The position numbers and the translations under genes were made by a program. DNA of 64,000 bases from Leptoclinus maculatus (Eukaryota; Chordata; Actinopteri; Perciformes; Stichaeidae), in assembly GCA_032191485.1 (NCBI GenBank), contig JAVDOI010000013.1, positions 1,704,559 through 1,768,558 of the forward strand. Direction: 5' to 3'. Below, in pieces: positions 34,461 through 46,120 of the stretch. Positions within the stretch are counted from its first letter, which is position 1. Each line of letters starts with the position of its first letter. The notes under the pieces were generated by a model. The model did not search any database, had not been told where the DNA came from, and saw nothing but the letters and a program-made list of their open reading frames with translations.

Positions 34461-34799
34461 AATATTATTGCTGTGCACAAAATAGGAGCCAAACATATCT
34501 GCACAGGTACACAGAAACAATGGCATAGGGAATGGCTAACAGCCAGCATGCCTCATGAGTATTTCAGGGTGGAAGCTATTATTCATCCGCTAGTACAGTT
34601 TGCAATATACTGTAGCAACACTATGCAGGTAGTCACTTATCAATGTATTCTTAAAAGGAAATGTCTTACTAAAAAACATCTAACTTGTTCCACATGCCTC
34701 TTCATAAGCTCCCTTGTACCCTCTATTGTAGTATTATAAGAATGTTGTGGGAAAAAAAAGGTTTAGCACCAAGTTAATCTGAAATTTAATTCATAAGAT

Positions 34800-35100
34800 T
34801 TCAAAGCATCCATCAAATGATCCTCGGAGGAGGAAGGCTGTGGTATCAGGCTGCATCACCAGTGCGGGTAAACCTCTTTAAACATCTCCGGGTGATGTCT
34901 GGAATAGGGTTTTATGACAATAACACTTTCACTTTGGGGAGGCGTATGAAAGAAGGTCAGGTGCAGGCGCTGCTCTGTTTCCTCCAGTAATCTAAACTGA
35001 TTCTCTGAAAGGCTAATAGATGGCATCTGATTTGCATGTAAATTATCGTGAAGTCTCTGGTGATCGACGATTCTCAATCTGATTCAGCGATGGAACAGGC
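34800..35100. promoter_or_regulatory. Possible conserved noncoding element
   Basis: A high-complexity block including 'tgcatcaccagtgcgggta', 'gatttgcatgtaaattatc' (POU octamer ATTTGCAT plus AATTA) and 'gtttcctccagtaatctaa'. The absence of simple repeats and motif density are the only evidence. Confidence 0.38.
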
Positions 35101-35121
35101 AGGAGAGGAGCTGGATATACA

Positions 35122-35153
35122 GTGTGTGTGTGTGTGTGGGGGGGGGGGGGGGG
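35122..35153. repeat. GT repeat followed by a 16-bp G run
   Basis: Eight GT units pass directly into about 16 G. Confidence 0.95.
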
Positions 35154-36074
35154 CGAAAAGCAGGCAGAACACATCAACAAATGGGGATTTTTTTTTTTTT
35201 TCACTTTGGCAACTAGATAAGCATTTTAATCATGTATCAGATTTCTTGGCCCTCTCTATCTCCACTCATGGAGCAAGCCTCCTATTCGATCAGGATTTTT
35301 TTATTTCTTTTTTTTCATTCCTTTGGCTTCAGCTCTCTCTCAACAACAATACAATTTGGGTTAGATACAGAAGATGACCTGTACTGGCAGTACCAGCATG
35401 ACTCATATCTGCAAGGTTTGTTTAGCTTTAAGCCGCATACAAGCAAGTCGTCAAATTTGTAGTTTTTTCGCAGGCAGGTTAGACGGTGTTAATGTATCAT
35501 ATTTTATACTAATCGTGTTTTTAATGTCAAATTTCAATAGTTTTCCAAAAAATGTATAATAAAATATAATAGCATGAAAAAGGATGAACAAGTATACCTT
35601 GGGGTCTTTTATTAAATTGCTGAAGGTTTGGTAGGATCCATCTATTTTGGAAGATGGTGCAAATACCTGTTGCTGTTGTTGATCATGTACAAATCATCAT
35701 AATGCAATTTTTGAGATATGAAAAAAAAAACACATCACACACAGCTCATTTTATCGAGTGCATCATAAGAGGTATAATGGAGCCAGTCCTGGGAAAATGA
35801 TGAGTAAGATTGCATGAATCATTGTGCAAGTGTCTGCCAGACAGGTTGTAATCAACTGGGAGACTCGGAGCTGTTCGCTGCACAACTGTGGGCATGGGGA
35901 GAAGGTCTTGGAAGCTCTTATGCAAATTGTCTTTTTTTCCGCATTGAGGTCCAGTAATTGCAGTACGAGTCGGAAAAACATTTTCTTTTCATTTACGCAG
36001 CGTAGAGTATTCACATCCCTCCACTTTACCCGGAGTTGTGTTGTGTTATAAACGCTTGCCATCATCTCTCCCTT

Positions 36075-36190
36075 AAGGCCTTTACACCCAGACGGTGTGA
36101 CGAATAAACAATACAACAATGTGAATCTCTCATCTGCGAATATTTTCATAAAGGCAGCGATTCGATTTTGCGACAGTTGCAGCACTTTAA
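36075..36190. mobile_element. Possible DNA-transposon relic
   Basis: 'aaggcctttacacccagac', 'ggtgtgacgaataaacaat' and 'ctgcgaatattttcat' resemble a terminal region of fish DNA elements that begin 'gcctttacac'. No matching second end or target duplication was found. Confidence 0.3.
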
Positions 36191-36989
36191 TCAATAAAAG
36201 GTTCAAGTAGATGTGACCCAGAGGAGAGTCTGACAGTCTGTCTGAGGTCACGTTTTGTAAAGCTGAAGATACTATTTCATAGAGTTTTCTTTCACAGAAA
36301 TGCTCTGAGTGAATTTGAGTTCCTTCTGGTAAACAGTTGGGCCTTGTATACGTCGAGGGCTTTTATTGTGAAAGGTAAGTATGGAAGGAGAGATCTGCTA
36401 TGTGTGCTTTTATGGTTCGGATCTTTTGATCTTTTGTTGTACGTTTTGGATATCATCTTGCAACTTCAAGTAGTCTTCTATCTGTTCTCACCATTCACCT
36501 ACACACAGGTATCTGCTGTGTGTTGAAAGCCATACATGAGCATTTACGCTCAAACTATTCCAAGTTGTATTTTCTCTTTCATAAACATGTCTGAGAACAA
36601 ATGAAATGCCACATGCATCACAAACAATGGCATTTCTGACAATCCATAATTACTCTTTAAGGAAAAAAAACGTGTACCTCGAGCCGGCGGCCATCTTATT
36701 TAGGTTTTAGTAGTGACATTCCAACGCCATGAATCAGCCGTCCGTCCAAAGCGAGCAAAAGGAATAAACAGAAACACGGCGTCTGACGAAAGTCCAGCTC
36801 CAAACATCGCACCGGGCTGCACATTAATGCGTCACTTACGCTGTGAAGGTTTAACATGAAGAAGATCCAAAGGGATATATTATACTACTGGGTCTATAGC
36901 ACAAGGAAACAGGGACAACGTTACGATGCACATGCATTCTGTATACATGCTCTTGCACTGCTTCTATGAAGAACACCGTGTTATACCGG

Positions 36990-37810
36990 CACGTGTTGTT
37001 AAGTCATTAAAGCAACACCTCACTATCCTTTAATGGCCGCGGACCCCGGGCAACTTGACACACATCCAAATGATAATGAATAGAGAGCACCATCCATCTC
37101 CTCCAGGAGCAGCAGTTACAGCTCTAAAAGTGCTGATCAGCTTGTTTCTAAAATGATGCACTGTTAATGGTCGCCGTATAATGGCTTTCTTACCGCGTCC
37201 ATTCATTTTGGCAAGTAGTTTAATATATCACTGCATTTCAAGATGCGTGCCGTCGATTTCCTGTTAGCAGAGCCTCATTTATGTTTATTTAAATATTGAG
37301 GATCTTTCAACCAGAGGATACATAAGTGGACGACGCTGGGACGCTGAGAGCACATTGCCAATTCTTCTGCTGGCTTTCATTAACGGGGAGTCTAACAAAA
37401 TCAATTCTTTCTATTTAAATCCTACATGCCTAATACTAGCCCGACTGCAGCGGCAGGGTGAAATATAAACTGTGTTTTAATGAAGTTTAAACTGAACAAC
37501 AAGTAATATGTAAATACAATTAACCTAAATGGGTTCTTTGAAAGTTTAACATGTCTGATTTGTTTGTTGGCTGCCAATAGTTTGGTCTTATTAGCCATGT
37601 ATTAATCCTGTTAATCGCCATGTGAACAAAAGTTCCCCTGGTCCCTGAGAGCTTCATAAACTAATATTTTATTTTCGTCTGTGGACTCTCCAGACCATTC
37701 ATTTATGCAATTTATTTTCTAATGAGTCAATTAAATTTAGATTACAAAAGGGCTAGCAAGTTTAATTCATCTATAATGGATGATTGTCCCATGTCATTTG
37801 AAACTTCCCC
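36990..37810. promoter_or_regulatory. Possible enhancer-like noncoding block
   Basis: About 800 bp without simple repeats or transposon signatures, dense in homeodomain, SOX and POU-type motifs: 'ttaatggtcgccgtataat', 'tcatttatgtttatttaaa', 'ttcattaacggggagtcta', 'aatgagtcaattaaattta', 'agtttaattcatctataat', 'ttaatcctgttaatcgcca'. Frames are short on both strands. This is the strongest of the blocks with the look of conserved noncoding elements near developmental genes. Confidence 0.45.
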
Positions 37811-38050
37811 CACTGTATTGAATGTACATCTCAAACCGCACACAGACAGTTTGCTGTAAATGTGTTTTATTGTGGAAAAAGATCACAAACGAGGGGAACA
37901 TTTAACCACAAACGGGAACGTTTTGCTCATTAAAAGTAACTGAAGCACAGGACAGATTATTCATCTGATACCTTGTCTAAATGGTGACACCAATTAACAC
38001 GAGATTGACTGTAACATAAGCCAGCATTGAATATTGTAGTGTATTTATCT

Positions 38051-38215
38051 TAAAGGGATAGTTCAGTTCTTTTGAAGTGGGGTTATGTGAGGTACCTATC
38101 CACAGTCAGTGGAGGGGTTCAGCACACCCCCAGTCTTGTAGACTTTAGGGTGTCGACACAACTTCAGAGCAGGTCATGCATACGGCTTGTACATTTGGAT
38201 AATGTGACAGCAACA
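38051..38215 (+). mobile_element. Interspersed-repeat fragment ('aaagggatagttca' family)
   Basis: 'ttaaagggatagttcagtt', 'ttgaagtggggttatgtga', 'ggtacctatccacagtcag' and 'cacacccccagtcttgtag' occur in the order of a short repeat I recall as very common in percomorph fishes, thought to be a non-autonomous DNA element. The 3' part is degraded. Confidence 0.6.
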
Positions 38216-38239
38216 GTGATTCTAAACCTGGATTATACG

Positions 38240-39850
38240 TTAAGCAGTGTGATGCTATGAAACATGTACATGAGCAGCAGCACCACCACTCTGTCTGATC
38301 TTCAATCTGAAAGTTTGACAATTTATTACAAGCTAACGTCCTCTTGGAGTCTTTTCTGTGGAATGGAATGCATCAACATTGTTTGCACGGTTGTTAATGT
38401 GCCATTAAGAAAGGAAGTTATTCCAATTTGTTCCAGTAGAAGAGTTCAAGGCCGGTTACACCCGACAGTTCAGGAGTAAATATCGTGTTGTGTGCACAAA
38501 CCGAGACTTCTTGAATAAAACACAAAGACAAGGTAGAATAAAAGCAAGGAGCATTGTGTTCAAATCCATATGGTTCTCTACCAACAAATAATGTTTTATG
38601 AGTTGTGTGTATTTGTATTAACTTTATACTTTTCTTCTTCAGTCATATTGCATTTGTCTCATGTATCATCGGCTTCGTAGGAAAGCAGACCCTAACTGCA
38701 CTTGCACCCTCGTGAAAACATTTCACAATTAGCTGGGTTGACGTGACCCTGAGCATCACTTAAAGATTCATAAATTCAAAATAAACCAGGAGTATCACTA
38801 TTTGCTTCCTGCCAGCTCTCCGACGGTTGCATAATCTTGCTCTCGAAAAAAAAAAATGGAAATGGAGCGCTAACTGCTGACTGCATTATTTCTTTGGACG
38901 GATGCCCTTTAGTTTATTGAAGTTTTCTATGACAGGAAACACACGGGGGTGGTCAGCAATCACTACCTCATTCTTGGGGTCAATTCCCTTCTGCAGTCAA
39001 TACTCTGACAGAATGTGGATACGAGCAAAATGAGATGGATGCTGTGACGAGTCAACCCTGATGGGTTATTACCATGTCAACATTCATGTAATAAACATCT
39101 AGGCATACTACGTGCTGGTTTGTAGTAGTTTGTGTTTTATTGTTTCTGGTGAACTGTCTCTTTAACTTCCTTTGCCTGCTCATCTGATTTAGAATCATTT
39201 TAATATCACTGGTCACATGATGTATAAGATACATGACACCCAAACCCTCAGTAGAGACACAAGATGATTGGCAGGGCAATGGGAGAGATAACCCCACCGC
39301 TCCTTCTGTAAAATGACCAATCATTCATTATGCATAAACCTTGATAAGCTATTTTATTTTTAGACACTCCTGAAATCTCTGAAGTACGACCTTTTTTGTG
39401 GTACGCGAGCAAAACAGCGAGCGCTGCATGATATTTATTACGCTCTTAACTCACGGCGATGTGACAGCTAAGCCAATAAACACCTGTGCGTTCATTTGTC
39501 AGCGAGTCGTTGTGTTGACTTAATGTGGCTGTAATTATATTCTAACTGCAATGTATCATTGTTGTACAATATGTCTTGTCAGATTAATACATCTTATACA
39601 TCTTGTTTTCTTGTTATCTGCAATGGACATTTTTATTATTCAAATGAAAGAAAAGGAAACATTTTAATCTTATTTTCATTCTATTGTATTGTGTTTCCTT
39701 TCCCTTCCTTTTGTTATTGCAATGATGTAGTTTAGTAATAGATGACACAGAAAAAAGCTCCAAAGTAATGAAAATGTGTGACAAAAAGGGTGTGTGTGTA
39801 TGCATCTTTAAAAAAATGATGCTGCAAATAAACCGTGAAAGCAACATCGT
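38240..39850. other. Unassigned noncoding DNA
   Basis: A+T-rich with no supported element or exon. A short A run lies at about 38846-38856. Confidence 0.4.
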
Positions 39851-40070
39851 TGCTTCCATATCTTATGAGGAAGCGTAACGCAGATGGGTTCAAGCATTCT
39901 CCAACTCTGCCTTTTGAAATCATCCATCATCCAATCATTAAACGGCACTGAACCTCCGTCTCCGCTGACCTCTCGCCTACGGTTGTAAATCTGCGCTGAT
40001 GATAATGACGCCTCATCAGAAGTCAAGGACCCGCAGATCACAAACTGACAATTAAATCAGCAACACAGTC
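39850..40070. promoter_or_regulatory. Possible conserved noncoding element
   Basis: Mixed block with 'ccaatcattaaacggcact', 'gctgatgataatgacgcct' and 'caaactgacaattaaatca'. Motif-based inference. Confidence 0.3.
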
Positions 40071-40279
40071 AGATGGTGTGCGAGTGTATGGGCAAGAGGA
40101 CAAGACATGGTGATAAAGAATGATGTTCAGCTATAAATACATATATATATATATGTATTTATGTGTGGTTGGTCAGTAAAGAACCTAAGCAACTGCTATT
40201 TATTATTTATTTTCCTCAGCAGTATGTTCATACACGTGTGTGTACGATGTGGCGTCGGCTTCATCTTTCACATTTGCAA

Positions 40280-40760
40280 ACTTGTTAATCAGCAGAAATA
40301 CTTGCTCCGACTCCACTCCCTAAGAACGTAGGTGCGATTGGAGTGGAGTTTGCAGCATCGGTCCCTGGTTGATGTCTGACTGACTCCTTCTCCTCTGCCT
40401 CCGGAGGCCACGCCAGGAATCCAGTAAAAAGAAGCGCTTTAGTTCCCCCCACTGATGATATCGCTGGCAGCTAAGTTCAGGAACTGCTCACAGCTCAGCT
40501 GATAGAGAAACGGAACTATTCTTTAATGACAATTAGTGAAGATATATGGAGATTAAATAGACAACACTTAATGACATTTGCTGTTAAGCCGTATCAGTTA
40601 AAAAAGTCAAGTTTAACCCGTAAGCAGCCTAATAGCGGAGGAAATAGAATAATCACCTATAAACACATTAGGGCCCCATATATTCCACTCACTAATGGAT
40701 CCAGACAGCTTGAATGAGGATAGATATGCCAATCAACCCCGCCTGACTCAGAATGATTGA
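40280..40760. promoter_or_regulatory. Possible conserved noncoding element
   Basis: Two adjacent parts: a G+C-balanced part (40300-40500) with 'gcctccggaggccac', containing the palindrome GCCTCCGGAGGC, and an A+T-rich part (40500-40740) with 'actattctttaatgacaat', 'cttaatgacatttgctgtt' and 'tgactcagaatgattgatg' (AP-1/MAF-like TGACTCAG). No coding signal. Confidence 0.38.
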
Positions 40761-43190
40761 TGACTGTCATTTTTCTTTCCTCGCCGGTAAACCTACCTGA
40801 GGGGTCTAACCAAGTCATTGCAGCTCCGTACTACAACAAGTTGAGTCTATAATATTGCTTTTACTTTAGTACTATTTAGATATCTACTGTAGGGATCATA
40901 CTAATACACACAAATATTTTCTTTCTTGGATTAAGAAAAAGAATAATGACGTCTGTGGCCACCTGCTTTACGTTATATACGATGAAGACTGTGTAGGATA
41001 ATGGTGCGAAGATGCTGTCCAGCTCAGAAGAACAGGTCGACGTTTTGAGTTGGAATAATCCCCTCCCCCTCTTTCTGCACCTCGAAAGTGCCATTTCCTA
41101 AAATGCATATTAATGAGGGCAAAGGGTTAATATCCATCTGCGACTGGCGCCGACCTGGATTCAATGCACATGTGCATAGAGGTTGATAGAGCAGCAGATA
41201 TTTTTATATATATATATAGATACATTAGCGCCACTTCAGACACATTAAAGCTCAATGTCAGCAAAATGATGAGATTCACATACAAATTTAAGACGCTTTA
41301 TGCTTTGTTGGGCAGTTTTCTCTCGTTGCATATATGGTTGTTGGATCGCACAGATTTGGTCACTTCGCTGATGCATTCTTCTGTGCAGAGGGAAGAGAAG
41401 ATGCACCAACCTTTAGGTAATCAAGGTGGTCGTCCATGCACATGTTGTCCGTTGAAGAGAATAACACCGGACACTTTTGGTTTCGGACACGGTCATCTGG
41501 ACGGCTACGCCATCCAAGGATTTTTTTTTTCTCCAGCCAAGGTCATGTGTGATAAGCCGTATATGATGGATTAGAAGCACTAGTTCGAAGAACAACTCCT
41601 CTGCAATTCCCCCCCCGTCAGTAGGCCTGTTCAGAGCCTCTACGCTGCGAGGCTGAGCTTATGGGATTACAGTCAGAGTTCAGTGGCAGCTAATCAGAAA
41701 CAACCAACAGATACTTTTAATATCCCACTGTGCGTGTTAAAACATTGTTGGGAACTGCCACTGCAAATGTGGATTAAGTAGTGAGTGGGTTCAAAGTTCG
41801 GAGACAATGCCTTCATAAAGCTTTTTTTCATCTTTTCCTCATTTGAACATTTTGACTGTGATCAAACCGACAGAAGGTCTAAAATTCCAACAATTATGTA
41901 AAAGAGCAGCGAAAAGAGCAGTGTCACTGTCGTCAAATGCGACTTCCTGTGACCCTTGACAACTGCTGCACTGACAAGCAAATAAACTGTCACGCTGTTT
42001 GAAACAATGTGGCCCCAGTCACACAGAAACAAAGCACTGCTTTGTTTATTTAGGAGAAAATGATGAGGAGGAATAAAAACAATGCTCTTTTTGTGCAGTG
42101 CAGCTTGTGACAGACTGATAATTGTAGGTTGTTGGCTAATGGGGGACAAACAAAATGAATGCAAAGCAAGACATTCTTAGCAGTTTTAAAACACAATATC
42201 ACCTTCAGTTCCACCAAATAGCAATTATTGTGTATTTAAAAAAGACAAGGTGAAAAAGAAAAAAAAGATTGGGCACGACACAAAAGCATGTTTTTGTTCT
42301 TTTTAATTCTCAACGTGACGCGCAGCAGCAGTCTCGACTCACTCGGTATTAGACGGGGTTTGTTTGTTAAGATAAACAATGTGCTGAATACTGAACAAAG
42401 CTGTGAATGTCAGCGGGATCAGCAGAACAAGCAACAATGTCACATTAGCACTCACGAACTGAGTTATAAAGAAAGAGAACGATTAGTCACGACGGACATT
42501 TTTGATGTTTCAACTAATAAGTCCAAATAAACCATATGTTCTAGCTTCTAAGATGGGGGACATTTGGAGACATCATTTTAATGTTTTCCCATTTTATGAA
42601 CCATATATATATATATATTTAAAGATGATCACCTATAAAGCCACTGATGCCAACAGTTACCTTTTCATTCCTACCACACAACCATAACAGCTTGCATCTC
42701 ATTAGTCTAGCTCCTCTGACTGGAGAAGTGGAATCACCTGTTGTTTTGCTGGGATTAAATCCTGTGTGGATTTAATCATGGGCCTCTCTTGACTTGGGTG
42801 ATTTCACAGCCAGTCCACTTTTAGCTGGCTTGTATTAAAATGATGGATTTTTGATGGTGTAGCAGACGATATAGATGTTAACTGTTAGTGTGTTTATATC
42901 ATGCGGGCTATGACTTGGTTAGCTTGTTGTTGATTGATGCATCAGTATATTCATGTACATGAAAGGCCTGGTTCTGCCCCATTATTAATCTATGCACTTA
43001 AATATCTTAAGAAGAAGAAAAAATAAATAAACAAGGAGGGGATTGCTGACAGGTCACTCCACAGTCACATAAATTGTCCCTGCTCTCTTTCCCAAAGGCC
43101 CACGCTGAATTATGTAAAAGAGCTCTGCGGTCTGCACGGTGCAGAAAAGAAGAAAAAAAAATGATTAGTGCATTCAAATTGGTAATGTGT
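40761..43190. other. Unassigned noncoding DNA
   Basis: Includes short TA tracts (41207-41218, 42603-42620), a 136-codon frame at 41164-41574 with no domain or coding bias, and a 10-bp-stem hairpin at 42753-42777. An octamer-like 'aaatgcatattaatgaggg' lies near 41101-41119. Confidence 0.4.
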
Positions 43191-43199
43191 GCTCTCGAT

Positions 43200-43500
43200 T
43201 TAAAATATGCGTGCTCTTGATTTAATAGCATATTGTGTGCTCGGCGTTGGACAGCTGCTTTCAAGCTCGGCCTCTCACTCTCCAAACAAAGCCGCAGCAC
43301 CACCACCCCTTAATGAAAGAAAGATGTACAGTAGCCACACCGTGAGCGAGGCTGCCTCCGCACACGGGACCGCGCCTGAACGTCCACATTCAAGCTCCAA
43401 GACAAAGGCAACAATCCCGCGTGGCTTTAGCTGCCCGAGGCACGCGCACACACAGACAAAGCGCCTTCACGCAGCTTCTAAATAAAACACTTTTTACAGC
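43200..43500. other. G+C-rich island, possible regulatory or noncoding-RNA exon
   Basis: A local rise in G+C with CpG-containing phrases ('cacaccgtgagcgaggctg', 'gcacacgggaccgcgcctg') and an AATAAA at about 43482-43487 on the plus strand. The 92-codon frame (43207-43485) shows no domain. It could be the 3' end of a noncoding transcript or an enhancer. Confidence 0.25.
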
Positions 43501-43750
43501 CGTTGAGTGAGCGACAGGCGCCTCAAATAAAAGCTCTAGGTTCAACATTATGTTACGTCAGATGATGACTGTGTGATTAAAAACAATCAGGGCACAGGTA
43601 TGAATGTGCACTAAGAGGTGATATTGAAACTTTTGTCTCGACGCAATGCATTACTGTCTCTTTGTCCAGCGGACAGTCGGGCACACGGTCTGCCATCAAC
43701 ACGGGGGTCACAAGACCGCATCCCCCTATGAGTATCAACAGGAACCCCGC

Positions 43751-43831
43751 CGATCAGAGTGACCGCCGGGTGGCCAGCGGTTTACTGCATTGCTGAGGGT
43801 CCCGGGTTCAGCACCTTTTGATTCATGATCT
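43751..43831 (+). mobile_element. Possible tRNA-derived SINE head
   Basis: An A-box-like GTGGCCAGCGGT (43770-43781) is followed 34 bp later by a B-box-like GGGTTCAGCACC (43804-43815), the spacing of a pol III internal promoter. The cloverleaf does not fold as a functional tRNA by eye, so a SINE relic is more likely. Confidence 0.33.
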
Positions 43832-45350
43832 ACCTGTAAAACAGGAGGCGGTGATGACTGCTGAGCTATTGATCGCCTTTCGCCTTCATCCAACCTGATC
43901 AATACAAAACATCAGCAACGCTTTCAGTTCATCGTAGGCGTGTTATCCAAAAGCCTGCAGGCAACCTGAGATGGGAAGTAAAAAAACACTGTGGACATAA
44001 GTGGGTCAATATTGTCTTGAAAACAGAACAAAGCTTTCAAACTATTTGTAAGCAGCATTCTTTTTCTTTTTTTTCTATTTCTTGGAGAAACTTGCAATCT
44101 CTTTGTTCCAGATGATCTTCCTGAAGTGTGGAAGAGTACGGAACGCCAGGTGATGGCTACATATATTTAATAGTCAAAATAAAAGAACTGATTATTCGGT
44201 GACGGGAACATATTTGTAACATTTGCTAATCTAACACATTACAGAGATTGTAGAGCAAAGTGAAAGTGCACTATCCCAAAGAGATTGTTAAATCATATAT
44301 TTACCAGACAATAAGGAGCTCTGGACGAGTTGTTTTTAACACTGAATGTACCGTGCCGTCCTTTTATTGCTAATTTGTTTTTGCTCATGAACATTTTACC
44401 AATGCCCTTATTCTGCTGACGGAGCTGACTTGGGAGCCGGTGGGTGGATGTCCTCCACTTACTTTATGTGTTTCGTATTGTGTAGAATGTGATTGTGTTT
44501 GAGGTGTTGAGAAGCTAAACACCAGCTATCACCTACTTTCTGCAGCATCAACTGAAACTGTGACACATGTGTTTTCTTTTCTTTTCTGGACTGGAATAAC
44601 CTCTCATGTATTATGCAAAGTTGTCACTGCAGATGCGAAAAACTTGTATAATTCATCAACTTCACTGAATATAAATGTGAGTCCCATTTCAAAACCTAGC
44701 CGAGTAGTCAACTACAAAAAATGGTAATTATTGATCTGCAAAGGTGTCGGACATGATTTCAGTTGCTTGGACGCAGTTTGACAAAAAAAAAATCTGCAAA
44801 ACAGAAGAGTTGTATGTTTTTCCAGGGATGGAGAGAAACCTTCACCTTCATGTTTGTTTGGAGAAAAACAAGTATCCAGAAAAGTGAGGTGCAATATGCT
44901 GTTGGTCATGTTGCTCTCATCGTATGTTCTTCTTCACAGTAATAAACAGAGATGTGGTCTGATGTCCATGCTGCTCTCTAGCATGGTGGTGATCTGCACA
45001 ATGCAGACAAAGCTATTTTCTCAGAAAATGTGAACAACAGTGAATTAGGTTCTTTGAAAATTCTTCAAAATTGATGTGACATGGGATTCACTTTTTATTT
45101 TGCTCTATTTTTCCTATTTTTCCGTGAGTCATCAACATCAGATTGTAACTCCTGTGTAGTGTTATTTTGCTTGCTAACCGTGATTTCTGGCACTTGTATA
45201 CAACAGACAATGGGTTTTTACCGCTCATGCCAAATATTCCATACTTGTATCAGCTATTGAGGGCAGTTCACACCATTTGAGAACATATTTTACCAGCCAG
45301 TGCACTGCATGTCCACACAGAACTCAAAGTGCGGAGGCAGGTACTGTGCT
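43832..45350. other. Unassigned noncoding DNA
   Basis: A+T-rich with no element, exon or RNA gene supported. Confidence 0.4.
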
Positions 45351-45510
45351 GTGAGTGCTGTGGAACAACCTGTACTGTGGCTTCTATGAATTTGATCTGC
45401 AAGTTCCGCACATTTTCCTCAGCAAACCAACGCAGCAATTTCAGGTATGGTCTTGCCCCCTTGTCCTCCATCTACAACTGTCTGTGCTCGTGTTTATTAA
45501 ACCTTGTCAG
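45351..45510 (+). other. Strand-ambiguous coding-like island
   Basis: On the plus strand a frame without an ATG is open from about 45354 to a stop near 45510 and includes NNLYCGFYEFDLQVPHIFLS. On the minus strand, 45471-45268 starts with an ATG and reads MEDKGARPYLKLLRWFAEEN. Both look protein-like and neither has a family I can name. 'caatttcag|gtatgg' is a weak plus-strand donor at 45442-45443. It may be a relic of a transposon protein or chance. Confidence 0.2.
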
Positions 45511-45969
45511 TAGTCCTTGGATGATGAAAAGATGAAAGCTTTAAAGACGTTTTTTTGTTAGATAAATGTTGTTACCAGACAAATAATTTAAATATTATCA
45601 TTTGTCATAATAGTTCTAACAGAAAGCAGATTTATTCCAAAAAAAGGTGAGTGCCAATTTTTAATTGAAATAAGATTAAGGCATTTTGAATGCTTTGATG
45701 ATGAATCCATTTGATGTCGTATTAGGGTTACAAACTTTAATTGGGGGAAATTAACACAGGTAATTGTTTGTAATTAACTTAACATTGCAAATTAGATCAA
45801 CTTTTCCTGAAAATGTAGCCTGGTTGCCTCAGAAATAAAAACAAAGACAAAACGTTGTTTCAACAAGATTCTTAGCCGAAATATTCCAGTGAAAACATCA
45901 ATACCGATGTGTTGGTTTGACTGCACTCCATGTTGTCTGAAAGGATTTAGTTTTGTAGAACTGAAATGT

Positions 45970-46120
45970 CGTATTGGTATCTCTAAAAAATGCGTTGGTT
46001 GAACTTAATATATATTGACCACCAACTTATTATTTTAAGTAGAATGAACTAAGATAAATGTCCAAACAACTGAAGATTGTTAGCTTGCGTAACTCAACAT
46101 TTTGATGCTGTTGAAGCAGC
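45970..46120. mobile_element. Possible degraded MITE
   Basis: 'aatgcgttggttgaactta', 'ttattttaagtagaatgaa' and 'gcgtaactcaacattttga' resemble a fish element built on 'ttaagttgaac' motifs. Ends not defined. Confidence 0.3.

Noticed and set aside
35763..36251. A 162-codon minus-strand frame
   Set aside because: It overlaps a transposon-like relic on one side and has no family signature; the plus strand is open over much of the same stretch.
41164..41574. A 136-codon plus-strand frame
   Set aside because: A+T-rich codon use, isoleucine/tyrosine run from a TA tract, no domain and no splice context.
43770..43815. A functional tRNA gene
   Set aside because: A- and B-box-like sequences are present, but the flanks do not form the cloverleaf stems by eye; a SINE relic is more likely.
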